Assembly: GCF_022458985.1 (NCBI RefSeq)
Contig: NC_061787.1
Coordinates: forward strand, 22,949,629-23,013,628
Origin: Mugil cephalus
Taxonomy: Eukaryota; Chordata; Actinopteri; Mugiliformes; Mugilidae
DNA: 64,000 nt
Reading direction: 5' to 3'
Shown: piece after piece, positions 33,911 to 44,148 of the stretch
Numbering within the stretch: position 1 is the stretch's first letter
Layout: each line of letters starts with the position of its first letter
Notes under the pieces: generated by a model
What the model was told of the DNA's origin: nothing
Databases searched by the model: none
The model's input: the letters and a program-made list of their open reading frames with translations, nothing else
Translations under genes and position numbers: made by a program

Positions 33911-34830
33911 TCCAAAAAAGCGTTGAATAAGGTCAGCTGGACTTGTAGAATTTCTTGAAGACATTTCGCCACTCATCCAAGTAGCTTCTTCAGTTCTGAT
34001 AAACTAGTGGGAAATTGAGGTTTCAGAGAAACTAAGGATAATTTTTGGTAAACACCGCATCCCAGTTTATTTCAAACCTGGAAACAAACTAAGACAGAAA
34101 CTGGTCCACCCCAAAGACAAAACACCTAGACAGAAACAGAGCAATGTAGTGTACGTGGTTCAGTGTAGCGAGGAATGTACAGACTTGTACATTGGGGAAA
34201 CCAAACAACCCATACACAAGCGCATGGCCCAACACAGGAGAGCCAGCTCATCAGGAAACGACTCAGCAATCCACCTCCACCTGAAGGACAAAGGACACTC
34301 CTTTGAGGATACCAGCGTCAAAGTCCTGGCCAGAGAGGACAGATGGTTTGAGAGAGGAGTTAAGGAAGCCATCTATGTCAAAGTGGAGAAACCTTCTCTA
34401 AACAGAGGAGGTGGACTGAGATTTAATTTACCAACTATTTATAATTCAGTTTTGACATCTGTCCCCAAGAAGTTTCAACAACATTCACACATTGAGCCCC
34501 CAGGTTCCCATGGACAATAGCCTCGTTAGAGCTCTATTCATAGGATAAGTTAGTCTAGGCACACAGTTTCCCCCCATTCAAGGACAGATAAGTATCAGCC
34601 ATTATGGTAATTAGGGACCCTAGTTTCTGGTCCAGCAAGTTCCTGGTGGGTGTTACCCACAGAGTTTTTCCTATTTAAACCTCAATTTCCCACTAGTTTA
34701 TCAGAACTGAAGAAGCTACTCGGATGAGTGGCGAATGGTCTTCAAGAAATTCTACAAGTCCAGCTGACCTTATTCAACACTTTTTTGGATTACCATGACC
34801 TGGATGACTGAGAACCTTCACAGACATTTT
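33911..34830 (+). mobile_element. Penelope-like element copy 2
   Basis: The insert runs from CCAAAAAAGCGTTGAATAAG to ACCTTCACAGACATTTT. The inverted terminal segments match copy 1, and most of the 470-bp coding part is near-identical. AGTGATAT lies at 33903-33910 and 34833-34840 and may be the target duplication. The left end lacks the outer about 35 bases and the right end keeps them, the reverse of copy 1. Confidence 0.8.
34047..34520 (+). pseudogene. GIY-YIG endonuclease domain of Penelope-like element, copy 2
   Basis: The frame is open through 34520 and encodes nearly the same protein as 31932-32405. VVYVVQCSEECTDLYIGETK retains the paired cysteines ahead of the YIG motif. HKRMAQHRRA, REDRWFERGVKEAIYV and the terminal PSLN are all present, so the domain residues look intact. 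No start codon, promoter or reverse transcriptase part is present. Confidence 0.8.
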
Positions 34831-34989
34831 GTAGTGATATATTTGTGATTCTGGAACCTAAATGCCGCGGTTCAGCTCACCCCTGCCCGGCACACATGTG
34901 GACATCATGTCGCACATGTGGACTTCATGGTGGACGTCAGTGAGCTGCATGGTTGCCATATTTGCCTCAGACCTGGCATCCCTTTCTGC

Positions 34990-35104
34990 CAAGCTGCCAC
35001 CGGAACACATAAACGCCCGCCCCCTCCCCCGCCCCTCTTCCTTTACGGATGCTGCAGTAAAGTTGGCTGCGCCTGCGCATTTTCGGTCCTCTTTTTCTTG
35101 GAAG
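34990..35104 (+). promoter_or_regulatory. eif5a2: EIF5A2 promoter and probable non-coding first exon
   Basis: A GC-rich stretch leads to GCGCCTGCGC at 35069-35078, an exact match to the NRF1 consensus GCGCMTGCGC. About ten bases later is a pyrimidine run (TCCTCTTTTTCTT, about 35087-35099) that looks like an initiator or 5'TOP-like start. The donor GGAAG|GTAAGT at 35105 would close a very short first exon. The next acceptor in phase with the gene is CTCCTGCAG at 36570, twenty bases before the ATG. There is no TATA box, as expected for a housekeeping CpG promoter. Confidence 0.6.
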
Positions 35105-36590
35105 GTAAGTGTGGCATGGCGCGTGTTTCTGCCTTGGGGGGATAAACGTATGACTTTAATGGGTTTAAAGTGAACAGATATTCGACTCCTAGGTACTAAA
35201 GTAGTTGCGTAGTTATGTGGGCAGCCGCGGGAGTAGTTATTTAATTTCTCCGTTGGTGTAGTCGGTGGCAGGGTGTGGGTGTCCATGTTCTATCTAGCAT
35301 TACCGAGCTGACTCAAAGGGACATGCGGCCTTCGGCGGCGCGGTCGGTGGAAGTCGCTTGTCATTCTCTGCGCGGTTGTGCGCTTATTTCAACCTACAAC
35401 CAAAATGAACCACGCGTGTGTCTCCTAAGACCCAATCTTTTACAATTTAGTCAAATTAAACGTAAATTCAGCCAGCCGCTGTCGACGGAACGTCACTATC
35501 TGCTTCTATTTGGACCGAGCTGAATGGACGGCTAGCATGGCTAGCCGCTCCTAGCATCGTGCCTTCTCTCACGGTCGGGATAACGGTTCTCGCGATTGGT
35601 GAAGCAGCAGCTCATGTTGGCCACATTCTGTCGTGGCTGCACCATAAGTTCACCCTAACAATGTCTAGGTAAATTAATTGTAAATGAAAATTTGAGCTGT
35701 TTCCTACTGTCGGTGATCGTAAAGCCATTGTTGGCTTTGTACCGTTATCTGGCGCTGTTGCACTTGTAAACTCCAGGCCAGATATCTTGTTGGAGTTTGC
35801 GCTAATGTGTTGAAATGCCCTGTAACCCTCGATAATGATTTTTGATTATTCTCGAATGTATTGCCGACGTTTTTAGACTGTTTTTGCCCTATTTGCCAAA
35901 TGTTGGTCACGATGACTTGTAGTAAAGGCAATGTTCGCTATCTCTCCAGCCTCGTGTTGAGCCGGTGTAGTTAGTTTTTTCATATTCAAGTTTCCCTACA
36001 GACTTATGGTTTCTGTGATTTACACGAAACTTAAATTAAGTTGCCGGACGGGTGATGAGGACTGCGCGTTTCCTTAATCGAAATCTCGCGATAACCACCT
36101 AAAAGTAGCACCACTGCACCGGGGCCATAGAAAGGCTGCAGTGGCCCCACACTAACGCAGGAACAGGGCCAATAAACTGTCACTTAACTCTAGAATTAAA
36201 CACATACGGGAAAGGTAGAAATATACTTTAAATTTACGTACAGGCCTTTAATCTGAAACAACATAAGATGTGGGTGTTTGTGGTGTGCTGGGTTGCAAAT
36301 CACCTGGAAGACAGCTAACCATACTAAAACTATTTTCTAATAAATGTGACAATCAGATCTATGTACATTTTAATTATGGCATCTTTAATGTAAACACAAA
36401 AGGTTTACCTAACCTTTAAATTAAAGAGTCTACATAGTGACTAGAAATAACTATTTAAAGCATTTCCTTACTTCCTGCACTCCTCCTGTCTTGCATGTAT
36501 CAGCTTGCAGCTAATTAACAATCCACAGTATTTGTTAGTAGGTTAATTGATCTGTGAATATCTCCTGCAGCGCCCCTGACCGAACGCACC

Positions 36591-39500
36591 ATGGCAGATC
36601 CCGATCTTGACTTCACGACTGGCGAGTCTGGCGCCTCCGCCACCTACCCCATGCAGTGCTCTGCTCTGCGTAAGAACGGCTATGTGGTGTTGAAGGGACG
36701 TCCCTGCAAGATTGTGGAGATGTCCACCTCCAAGACCGGCAAGCACGGACATGCCAAGGTAAAGTTATTCTTTTGAAACAAGCTTTGTGGAACCAAAATC
36801 AAAATGAGAGCCGCTCTGAGTTGGGCTATCATCTCTTATTTGGTTCGAACCCCCTGTAAGTTCTGTACAATTCTGCAGTGGTTATAGGAATTTCATCACA
36901 TCTGGTTACTTAACCAGGAAAATAATTTTCACCAGTTAAATATTCATTCTAAATCATTTCTTCTTAAATGTTGAATTTAATAATCTGGTCTGCACTTTAT
37001 TTTACATTTGCACTACTGTGTATGAAAATTCAACAGGCAATTGTTCTGCACTACCGCCATTAGCTGATTTTATATATTTTCGTGGTGTTATTTCATATCT
37101 GTAATGTTTTGTTGTGAGAAAGAAGCTTTTTTGGTTCGTTATGTCCCATATAGACTATTGATAATGAAAGCTGATTTAACGATTTTTTTGTATACATCTT
37201 ATTTCAGAAGGAAATGCATGCAGTTGAAGTTAAATGTGGAGAGAGGGAAAAAAAAGAATTTACCATGACAACATTTTTCTTGTAGGTTAACCTTGTTGGT
37301 ATCGACATCTTCACCAACAAGAAGTATGAAGATATGTGCCCATCCACCCACAACATGGATGTTCCTTCCATCAAGAGGATAGACTATCAGGTATGCAGAT
37401 GATTCAAACATCTCTGGAATTTTGTGCAGTTACTGCAGTCAAAGGATGCAATTAGAATGGACTTGTTACTATGATTGTCTGTGCTATAACACCATAATTT
37501 CTTTTTGAAGTTTGAACTCTTTGCATGCAGCTCGTGTTTGGGTAACTCCAATGAACATTGTGTATACGCCGTTTGTTTTTAGCTCTTCAGTGCGTTTACA
37601 TGCAGAGATTATTCGAGCTATGCTCAAAATTCGACTTTCTGACCTTAGTCCTTGTCCCATTTTACATGCAGCGCAAGAAAATCGAATAACTGTTCTCCTC
37701 TTCCACACTAGGTGGCGATACGTGTCTTTTCACCAGGATAATACCACGTTAATACGGCCAGATTTCTAGTAGCATTTCAAACAACAACCGTAGGGATAAT
37801 AGTACATTTTGTAATCTCGTGCGTAATGTTCATGGTACTTCTGGTGCAGGTAAGATCCGCGCTATCCCGCAGACAGTTCCTCTAGCGGCTCCTTTTCTCT
37901 TCTTCTGTGATCGGCTTTCTTGGATGTTTTTGTTCCGGGGTCACACCAGCACAGTGGTTGTGGTGCATGCGCACACGCATTATCCAATGAAAACTCTAAT
38001 TCCAACCGCATCATCTGGGTGTCTCAATCGGATAGTGAGAACTCCGATTTTAATCGGAGAAAAGCGTATACATGCACTTAAGTTCTCCTGTTATAGTCCG
38101 ATTAAGGCAATTTTTTTTCAAGTGCATGTAAACGCAGTGATTGTTTTAGCTGCATCTGTATTATACATCCACATACATGGATGTATGTTCATTTTACTAG
38201 CAATTAAAGTTTGTTCAATAAAGTGCCAGTTAAATTTAGGTTTCCTGTTTCTCTCCTCTCTCGTCTGCAAAAATATCTAATTAAATTAATAAAAAATTCC
38301 ATGTTATTTGGTCACAATTCCTGTTTGGTGAACTTTAAGCCCCTCTTACGTTATAATTGTCATCAGTTGGCTTGATGCACATTTCTGAGATTGTCAGCCT
38401 CCGCTGATGTATACGATGCAAACAGGAGGCTTTACACCGATCAGCTACAACATTAAAGGCAGACAGAAGTAAATAACATTGACCATCTTGTGAAAATCCA
38501 GGGTTCTCTTGGAAAACTTTCTTTTCATGTGGAAGTTAGACGTGCCTTAGAGATGTACCACCCATCTAGAACAGAACAGGAACCCACACCCCATAGCAAT
38601 GACGCTCCTTGATGGCAGCAGCCATCCCCACCAGGATGCAGCCTGACACAGGTTTACACACAAATGCTTTAACAACTCAAAAAACATGAATAGCACAAGG
38701 TGTTGACTGGGTCCATTAGATCCCAAACTGGTCAAGTATCTGGAATGATCTATAGACACATTTCTGTTGACAGACACTAATGACACTCAAGGCCCATGTC
38801 TATTCTCTGATGAGTCACAAAAGAGATTTACACAATATCAGGATGGTGGACATAATGTTATCCCAGATCGGTGGATATCAATAGCACACTCGAAAAAACA
38901 GCTAATATTAATGGAAGGTTGAAGTGGTAGGAAGCTGAATATACATAAGCTGTAAAGAGATACTTAAGAGCTGATCGTTGTTGGCGGAGGATATCCTTTC
39001 CTATCCTAAAGGATATCCTTTTCATAATCCCTAAAAGTTGATTCATGACTTCAAGATGTATCATCTTTGTAGGAACATCTGTGTAGGTTGTGCTCACCTA
39101 ACTTAAGAAGCTACCTGGATGACACGTCTTCAAGACGCAGAAAGAGTCCTGAATAAACCATAATCTGAATGTCTGGGAACCTTCAGATTGTGTCTTTTGA
39201 TGAGTGTTGTCACTGAGTTTTTTGTCTCTTCCCCAGTTGGTTAACATCAACGAGAGCTACATGTCCTTGATGAGCGACAATGGTGACATCAGAGAGGACC
39301 TGCGTGTCCCTGAAAATGAAATTGGGAAAGAAATCGAGGCAAAGTTCGATGCTGGCGATGAATTCATGGTAACCATCATTCTTGATTTTTCTCGCCAGAA
39401 ATTCTTGATTCCATCTTGAGATCTCTTGGACATAAATTCATGGCGTCACTGTTAAGTAGGAAAGGTTCAGAGTCCTGAGTTGAAGGAGAAGGTTGCACAG

Positions 39501-39640
39501 GGAATGTGAGGGGTGCAAGCCGTATGTGTAAAGTTTCAGATGATTGACTTGAACATGTTGTGTGCTCTCTGCAGGTCACCGTGATCAGTGCCATGGGGGA
39601 GGAATGTGCTGTCGCTACCAAGGTCTTGGCCAGCAAATAG
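36591..39640 (+). CDS. eif5a2: Eukaryotic translation initiation factor 5A (EIF5A2 by synteny)
   Basis: Coding exons 36591-36758, 37286-37390, 39237-39368 and 39575-39640 all join at phase 0 and encode 156 residues, close to the 153-154 of mammalian eIF5A. The ATG lies in CGCACCATGG, a good Kozak context, twenty bases after the acceptor. Residues 45-56 read [12 protein letters not shown]; Lys51 corresponds to human Lys50, which deoxyhypusine synthase and hydroxylase convert to hypusine. The N-terminal SH3-like part ([17 protein letters not shown]) and C-terminal OB-fold part ([22 protein letters not shown]) are both present. eIF5A binds the ribosomal E site and relieves stalling at polyproline and other motifs, and aids termination. 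The assignment to EIF5A2 rather than EIF5A rests on flanking TNIK and RPL22L1. Introns carry a foldback element (37585-38143) and a mariner-like relic (38434-38882). Confidence 0.95.
37585..38143. mobile_element. Foldback hAT-like element, family C, with 8-bp target duplication
   Basis: The left end is CTTCAGTGCGTTTACATGC, and the right end reverse-complemented is CAATCACTGCGTTTACATGC. TTTTAGCT lies on both sides (37577-37584 and 38144-38151), a perfect 8-bp duplication as made by hAT transposases. The 559-bp insert has no convincing transposase and is non-autonomous. A diverged relative lies at 22683-23050. It sits in the EIF5A2 intron between exons 37286-37390 and 39237-39368. Confidence 0.8.
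38434..38882 (+). mobile_element. Internally deleted Tc1/mariner-like element
   Basis: The left end TTACACCGATCAGCTACAAC and the right end CATAATGTTATCCCAGATCG are inverted repeats of a mariner-like family whose ends read GATCAGCCATAACATTAAA. The interior keeps short transposase-region text such as GATGAGTCACAAAA but is far shorter than an intact copy. It lies in the same EIF5A2 intron as family C. Confidence 0.7.
39098..39190 (+). repeat. Degenerate Penelope terminal fragment
   Basis: TTAAGAAGCTACCTGGATGA, GTCTTCAAGA and TCTGGGAACCTTCAGA follow the order of the right terminal segment of the Penelope-like elements. It ends about 50 bases before EIF5A2 exon 39237-39368. Confidence 0.5.
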
Positions 39641-40710
39641 GGAGACAGACTTTGCTGCCCAGGCAACAAGCACCACCCACAACCAGTCTCTTGCATTCTC
39701 ATTGGTTCTGTCACCAAAGCGTCAGCCCTCACAGACATCCTCAATCATTCTGTTGTGATTTCTCATCATTGATCTTATTTTTTTCTCCCCCTATCGTTTC
39801 TCTTTTCCGTTGCTGTTAGGAATGTTCCACTGCAGCTTGCTGCGTGGTCCTCTGCCTGATCACTGAGGTTTTGTTTGGTAACAATCTACTTTATATAAAA
39901 CAACTTCAAAAATAATGATCAGTTGCTCATTCCTGCTTATTTTTGCCTTCAAAGTGTTGGTTTTGCCACTCACATTCCTGAATGTTTAAATAACAATGGG
40001 ATTCAGCTTTTGTATGATTATTTTTTATATTCTTTAGAATGAATATAGTGGGTCTAAAGCCTTTTAGAGGGAAGGGGCGGGGGGCAGTTTTTGAGTTGTT
40101 AAAGCAGTGGGTAGGGAGGGTTGCCCCTGTATATACGGAATTCTGGTTTAGGTCGTCCCTCTAGCAGCCATAACGCTTGCCAGCATGGCCCTTGCTCTGG
40201 TTCCTGCAGGGATTGGGTGTGGCGAGGTTCGTTTCTCCTAATTCCTGGGATTGGTGGCGGCTAGCACTTAAAAGCACTTGAGACTCACCCCAGCATGTCA
40301 AAGCTCTAAAACCAAGAAAAGAGATTCTTCCCCCCTCCCTCCCCCCCCCCCCAAGAACAGAAACTTCAGTGATTTACCCTCGTGATGCCAGTCTCTTGTC
40401 TGTGTAGAACTTTGAGGGGCGTGAGGGTCTTCACTCACAGCTCTCGTCCACCGGGGCAGTCAAGGCCTTACCCCTGCTTTCCCGGCCATCCCCCAATACA
40501 AAAGGAGTGTTCTATTTTGTTTTAAGAGGCGTGAGTGTGTAGCGGTGTGGGCCTCCAAAATGTGGGAGGCAGCTTGCAGTGAGGTGTGTGTTTTCTTTTG
40601 AGGGACTCGATCAGGTTGGGGAGGGTGATAGAGTTGCAAACTTTTTTTGTTCACTCGAGGCCTTTGTCACCTGACTGGAGATGGCAAAATAAAACGATGA
40701 AACAAATGGA
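39641..40710 (+). other. eif5a2: EIF5A2 3' untranslated region
   Basis: About 1 kb of non-coding DNA follows the TAG, including a C-rich tract near 40329-40353. An AATAAA at 40688-40693 (GGCAAAATAAAACG) is the likely poly(A) signal. Confidence 0.6.
40688..40693 (+). terminator. AATAAA poly(A) signal, EIF5A2
   Basis: The hexamer in GGCAAAATAAAACGATG is followed by a TG-rich stretch (CTATGTCTGGTTTTCTGTCT) at about 40725. Confidence 0.6.
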
Positions 40711-40814
40711 CAAAAACTGCAAACTATGTCTGGTTTTCTGTCTCTAAAGTGCAGGGGTTACAGGTCCTCACATAAGGTGGTCAAAAATGCCAAAGGTTCT
40801 AGAGCAGGACCACT

Positions 40815-41062
40815 CATATTCCAGGTGTCATTGGGTGAAGGGCAAGGTACACCCTGGACAGGTCTCCAGTCTATGTCTAATACAGAAACAGACACTCATT
40901 CACACTCACACCTAGGTCCAGTTAGAATCGCCTATTAACCTAATGAGCATGTATTTAGACTGGGAGGAAGCTGAAGAACCCTCACATAGAGGCCCCTGTT
41001 GCCCAATGGATTCAAACCCAGAACCTCCACTGGGGCATCGGTGCCAACCGCTGCCCTGGTTC
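40815..41062 (-). repeat. Interspersed repeat R1, reverse copy
   Basis: Blocks GTACACCCTGGACAGGTCTC, CATTCACACTCACACCTAGG, AGAATCGCCTATTAACCTAA and GGTGCCAACCGCTGCCCTG are, in reverse complement, the same family as 46470-46690. I recognise it as a common teleost repeat; class unsure. Confidence 0.6.
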
Positions 41063-41104
41063 CATCATTGTGTGTTCATCAAGTAGAAAGAAGAAAACTA
41101 AAAA

Positions 41105-42245
41105 AAAGATCCATGATGTGTCCCTGAACCCTTTTATTTAAATTAATATTTTGTTGAAATCCCTTTAGCTTTGATTACAGCTATCCTTCAATAAGCTTTT
41201 GCAAAGTCAAAAGATTTATTTCCATTTATTGTGTCGCATTCATTTTTCACCAAGATCTTGTATTGATGACGGGAGATTCTGGACACCGCGCAAAGCTTTC
41301 TCCAGCATATCCCAAAGATTCTGAATGGGGTTCATGCCTGTACTGGTGGCCAATCCATTTGTGAAAATCATGTCTCATGCTCCCTGAATCACTCTTGCTT
41401 ATGAGCGATATCTTGGAATGCCTGTGCCACCAAGGAAGAAAAAAAATCCATCAATGGTATAAAATTGTTATTCAGGCTGTCAGCTGATCTCATTATTTGG
41501 GCATAATGTTGCTGAACAAAGTCCTGACCAACTGCAGCAACCCCATTGCATTTCTCCCACAGGCTTGTGAAGTACTAGGTATGTACCAGGCATATCTCCA
41601 GCACTAGGCATGATGGGTGTATCAATTAATACTTAATCTGTCTCTCTTCTTATCCTGATGGCCCATCACTCAGGAACAGGGTAAATCTGGACTCATCAGA
41701 CCACATGACCTCCTTCCATCACTCCAGAGTCCAATCTTTATGCTCCCTAGCGAATTGAAGTCTTTTTTTCTAGTTAACCTCACTGATTAGTGGTTTCTTA
41801 AGGCTTCACAGCTGTTCAGTCCCAATTCCTTGAGTCCCTCAACATTGTACGTGTGGAAATGTTCTTACTATCACTATTAAATGTAGCCCTGACTTCTACT
41901 ATTGTTTTTACTTCATTTGATTTCACCAAACGTTTAAGTAATCATCAATCATGATCAATCAGGATTTTTTTCCGACCACATCTGCTCATCAAAGACAATG
42001 GTTCACCACCACCTTCCAGTTTTTAATAATGCGTTGGATAATTCTTAACCCAGTTTTAGTAGTTTCTGCTTCAGTCTCCTTGGATGTTCTCTCTACTTAA
42101 TGCATGCCAGTGATTTGTCCCTTCTTAAACTGACCAACATCTTTTCCACCACCACGGCATGCGTCTTTCCACATGGTTTAGAAATGAGAAGCTATTCATT
42201 GCATCAGTTGTGAATAACTTGTTGCCGGCTCAAAGATATTGAAGC
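41105..42245 (-). mobile_element. Antisense Tc1-like transposon relic
   Basis: The plus strand reads CTGGACTCATCAGACCACAT, the reverse complement of the Tc1 block around the first catalytic Asp (ATGTGGTCTGATGAGTCCAG). GATTCTGAATGGGGTTCATG and TTTCCGACCACATCTGCTCA also match a Tc1 family. No open transposase frame survives. It lies between EIF5A2 and RPL22L1. Confidence 0.65.
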
Positions 42246-42263
42246 CAACTTCCAGCTGTATAG

Positions 42264-42765
42264 CCGTGGCCAAAAGTGCCTCATTTTTTATGATGGCAAT
42301 TTGCATACTCCAGAATGTTATGATGAGTGATCAGATGAATGGCAATTAATCACAAAGTCTTTTACCATGAAAATTAACTTCATGTCAACAACTGTCGTTA
42401 ACGCAGGTAAGTGTGCCAACAAGATCAAGGCTGGAGATCACTTCATGATGCTGCTGATAGAGTTAGAATGTCTGGAAGCTTTAAAAGAGTGTGGTGCTTG
42501 AAATCATTGTTCTTCCTCTGTTAAGCACGGTCACCTGGAAGGAAAAACATTCAGTCATCACTGCTTTGCATAAAACAGTTTCCGCGGTCAAGGATATTGC
42601 TGCTAGTAGGATCGCATCTAAATCAACCATTTATCGGATCATCAAAAACTTCAAGGAGAGCAGCTAAATTATTTGTTAAAGGTTTCAGGGGGCCAAAGAA
42701 AGTCCAGCAAGTTCCAGGACCATCCCCTAAAGTTGATTCAGCTGCGAGATCAGTGCACAAACAAG
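42264..42765 (+). mobile_element. 5' half of a second Tc1-like transposon
   Basis: GTGGCCAAAAGTGCC at the start, then CAAGGATATTGCTGCTAGTA, CATTTATCGGATCATCA and AAAGTCCAGCAAGTTCCAGG, match the N-terminal (HTH) part of another fish Tc1 family. The match stops at about 42765, where LINE sequence begins. It abuts the antisense Tc1 relic head to tail. Confidence 0.7.
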
Positions 42766-42767
42766 CA

Positions 42768-43150
42768 CAGAGCTAGAGATCTTCTACCAGTCTGTTGTGG
42801 TCCGCTGGGGGAACAGCATTGCAGCCAGTGATGCCAACAGACTGAATAAACTGATCAGGAATACTGGCTCTGTCATTGGCTGCACACAGGAAACTTTTGA
42901 GGTGGTGGTGGAGTGGAGGACATTTAACAAACTGTTATCAATCATGGATAATCCTGACCACCCTCTCCACCAGATGATAGACAGACAACGAAGCTCCTTC
43001 TCCAAGAGACTCAGACAACTCTGTTGTCTCAAAAACGCTCAAGCCATACGCCTGTTCAACTCCTCATCTGCATGTGACATAACACTCTGTACATTATTTG
43101 TTTCCTTCTTGTATTCGCTTATTTCTATTCACTTATTTTTATAATTCTGT
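42768..43150 (+). mobile_element. LINE ORF2 C-terminal fragment
   Basis: The frame 42797-43144 encodes SVIGCTQETFEVVVEWRTFN, DNPDHPLHQMIDRQRSSFSK and AQAIRLFNSS. These fit the conserved C-terminal end of ORF2 in fish non-LTR elements (DP.HPLH...LPS..R...RLFNS). It is truncated on the left and inactive. Confidence 0.7.
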
Positions 43151-44074
43151 AAATAACGTGTTTTTCCTGTTATATAGTATATATGGTGTTGAGTTTTGCC
43201 CCCAGATTGTGACGCAGTAAGTTAAATGAAAGAACTTAAGAATCTTTTAAGCGCAATATTTCTTTTCTTTCCTTCATTAACCTGAATATATCAGCATTGA
43301 ACCTGGGAAGAGTTTTGGGACCAGGCAGTGTATTCATCAGAATTAAGGGGACACAAAGGTTTGTAAGCGTAGTTTACGACTCTAGATGTGAATGCTAACT
43401 TGACAGAAAAATAAATTAACTCTTCAGCGGGTTCATCCAGTCACTGCTACAGTTAAAGTTATACCTAGACATATATTTTCCTCTAGCACTTATTGCTTCA
43501 TTTGAAGTTGTGTCAGGAGTAGACACGCCCTGCCTCAGTCTGCACTGTGAAGATGAATCATGGATCCACTTGCATATCTGTACACTGAGCCACTGAGTGG
43601 ACACTTACACTGAGTCAAAGTGGGGAAAATGAACAGATGCCCATTTTTTTTCAGTCCCTGCATACCCACCAGACCTCAGACTCATCATAGTTAATACAAA
43701 TGCAGCTGCAGATGAGGCCCAGGCTTCTCTGTGTGTAGGACTGTCAATGATTGGCCAGGCTCAGCAGGTTTATTATCAGGGTGTGTTTGAGCTGCAGTTG
43801 ACCTTTAGACATGTATTATCTCACATAGACAGCTACTACTTCAACAACAGTGACGAGCAGCATTTAGACTCATTTGCTTTCAGCCTCAATAGTTGTGAAA
43901 TATTACCAAAGTAATTATTGGTGTCCCTTGTTTAACACTTAAAACAAATCCAGAAGAAATAGTTCACGGTTAATTATGAGTTACAGAGTATGCAGCTCAC
44001 AAGTCGCGTCTCGAGTCGTTTCCAGGCTTTGTATGTTTATTTCAGCGGTAGGCTGAGATGGCCATATTTAGACA

Positions 44075-44148
44075 TGGGCGTTCCGGGCGGCGCGCCAACA
44101 TCACACTGCGTCACATCTTGTTCTCTCTTTCTCCTCCGAACTGGCAAG
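44075..44148 (+). promoter_or_regulatory. rpl22l1: RPL22L1 proximal promoter and TOP-like 5'UTR
   Basis: The CG-rich block GGGCGTTCCGGGCGGCGCGC, a CACTGCGTCAC stretch and a pyrimidine tract lie just upstream of the ATG. A pyrimidine-run start is usual for ribosomal protein mRNAs. The exact start site cannot be read from sequence. Confidence 0.5.

Noticed and set aside
30500-34860. SLC2A2 expected from human gene order
   Set aside because: No sugar-transporter motifs on either strand; all recognisable coding is LINE or Penelope.
34858-35286. 142-codon minus-strand open frame near the EIF5A2 promoter
   Set aside because: It lies in CpG-rich promoter DNA, which is poor in stops by composition, and shows no domain or conservation I recognise.
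36045-36110. C/D-box snoRNA-like motif in the EIF5A2 first intron (GGTGATGAGG)
   Set aside because: A single C-box-like match without a D box or terminal stem nearby is not enough.
36591-39640. Possible processed or paralogous EIF5A copy rather than EIF5A2
   Set aside because: Introns are intact and the neighbours are those of EIF5A2. The protein has features of both paralogues, so only synteny decides; a retrocopy is excluded.
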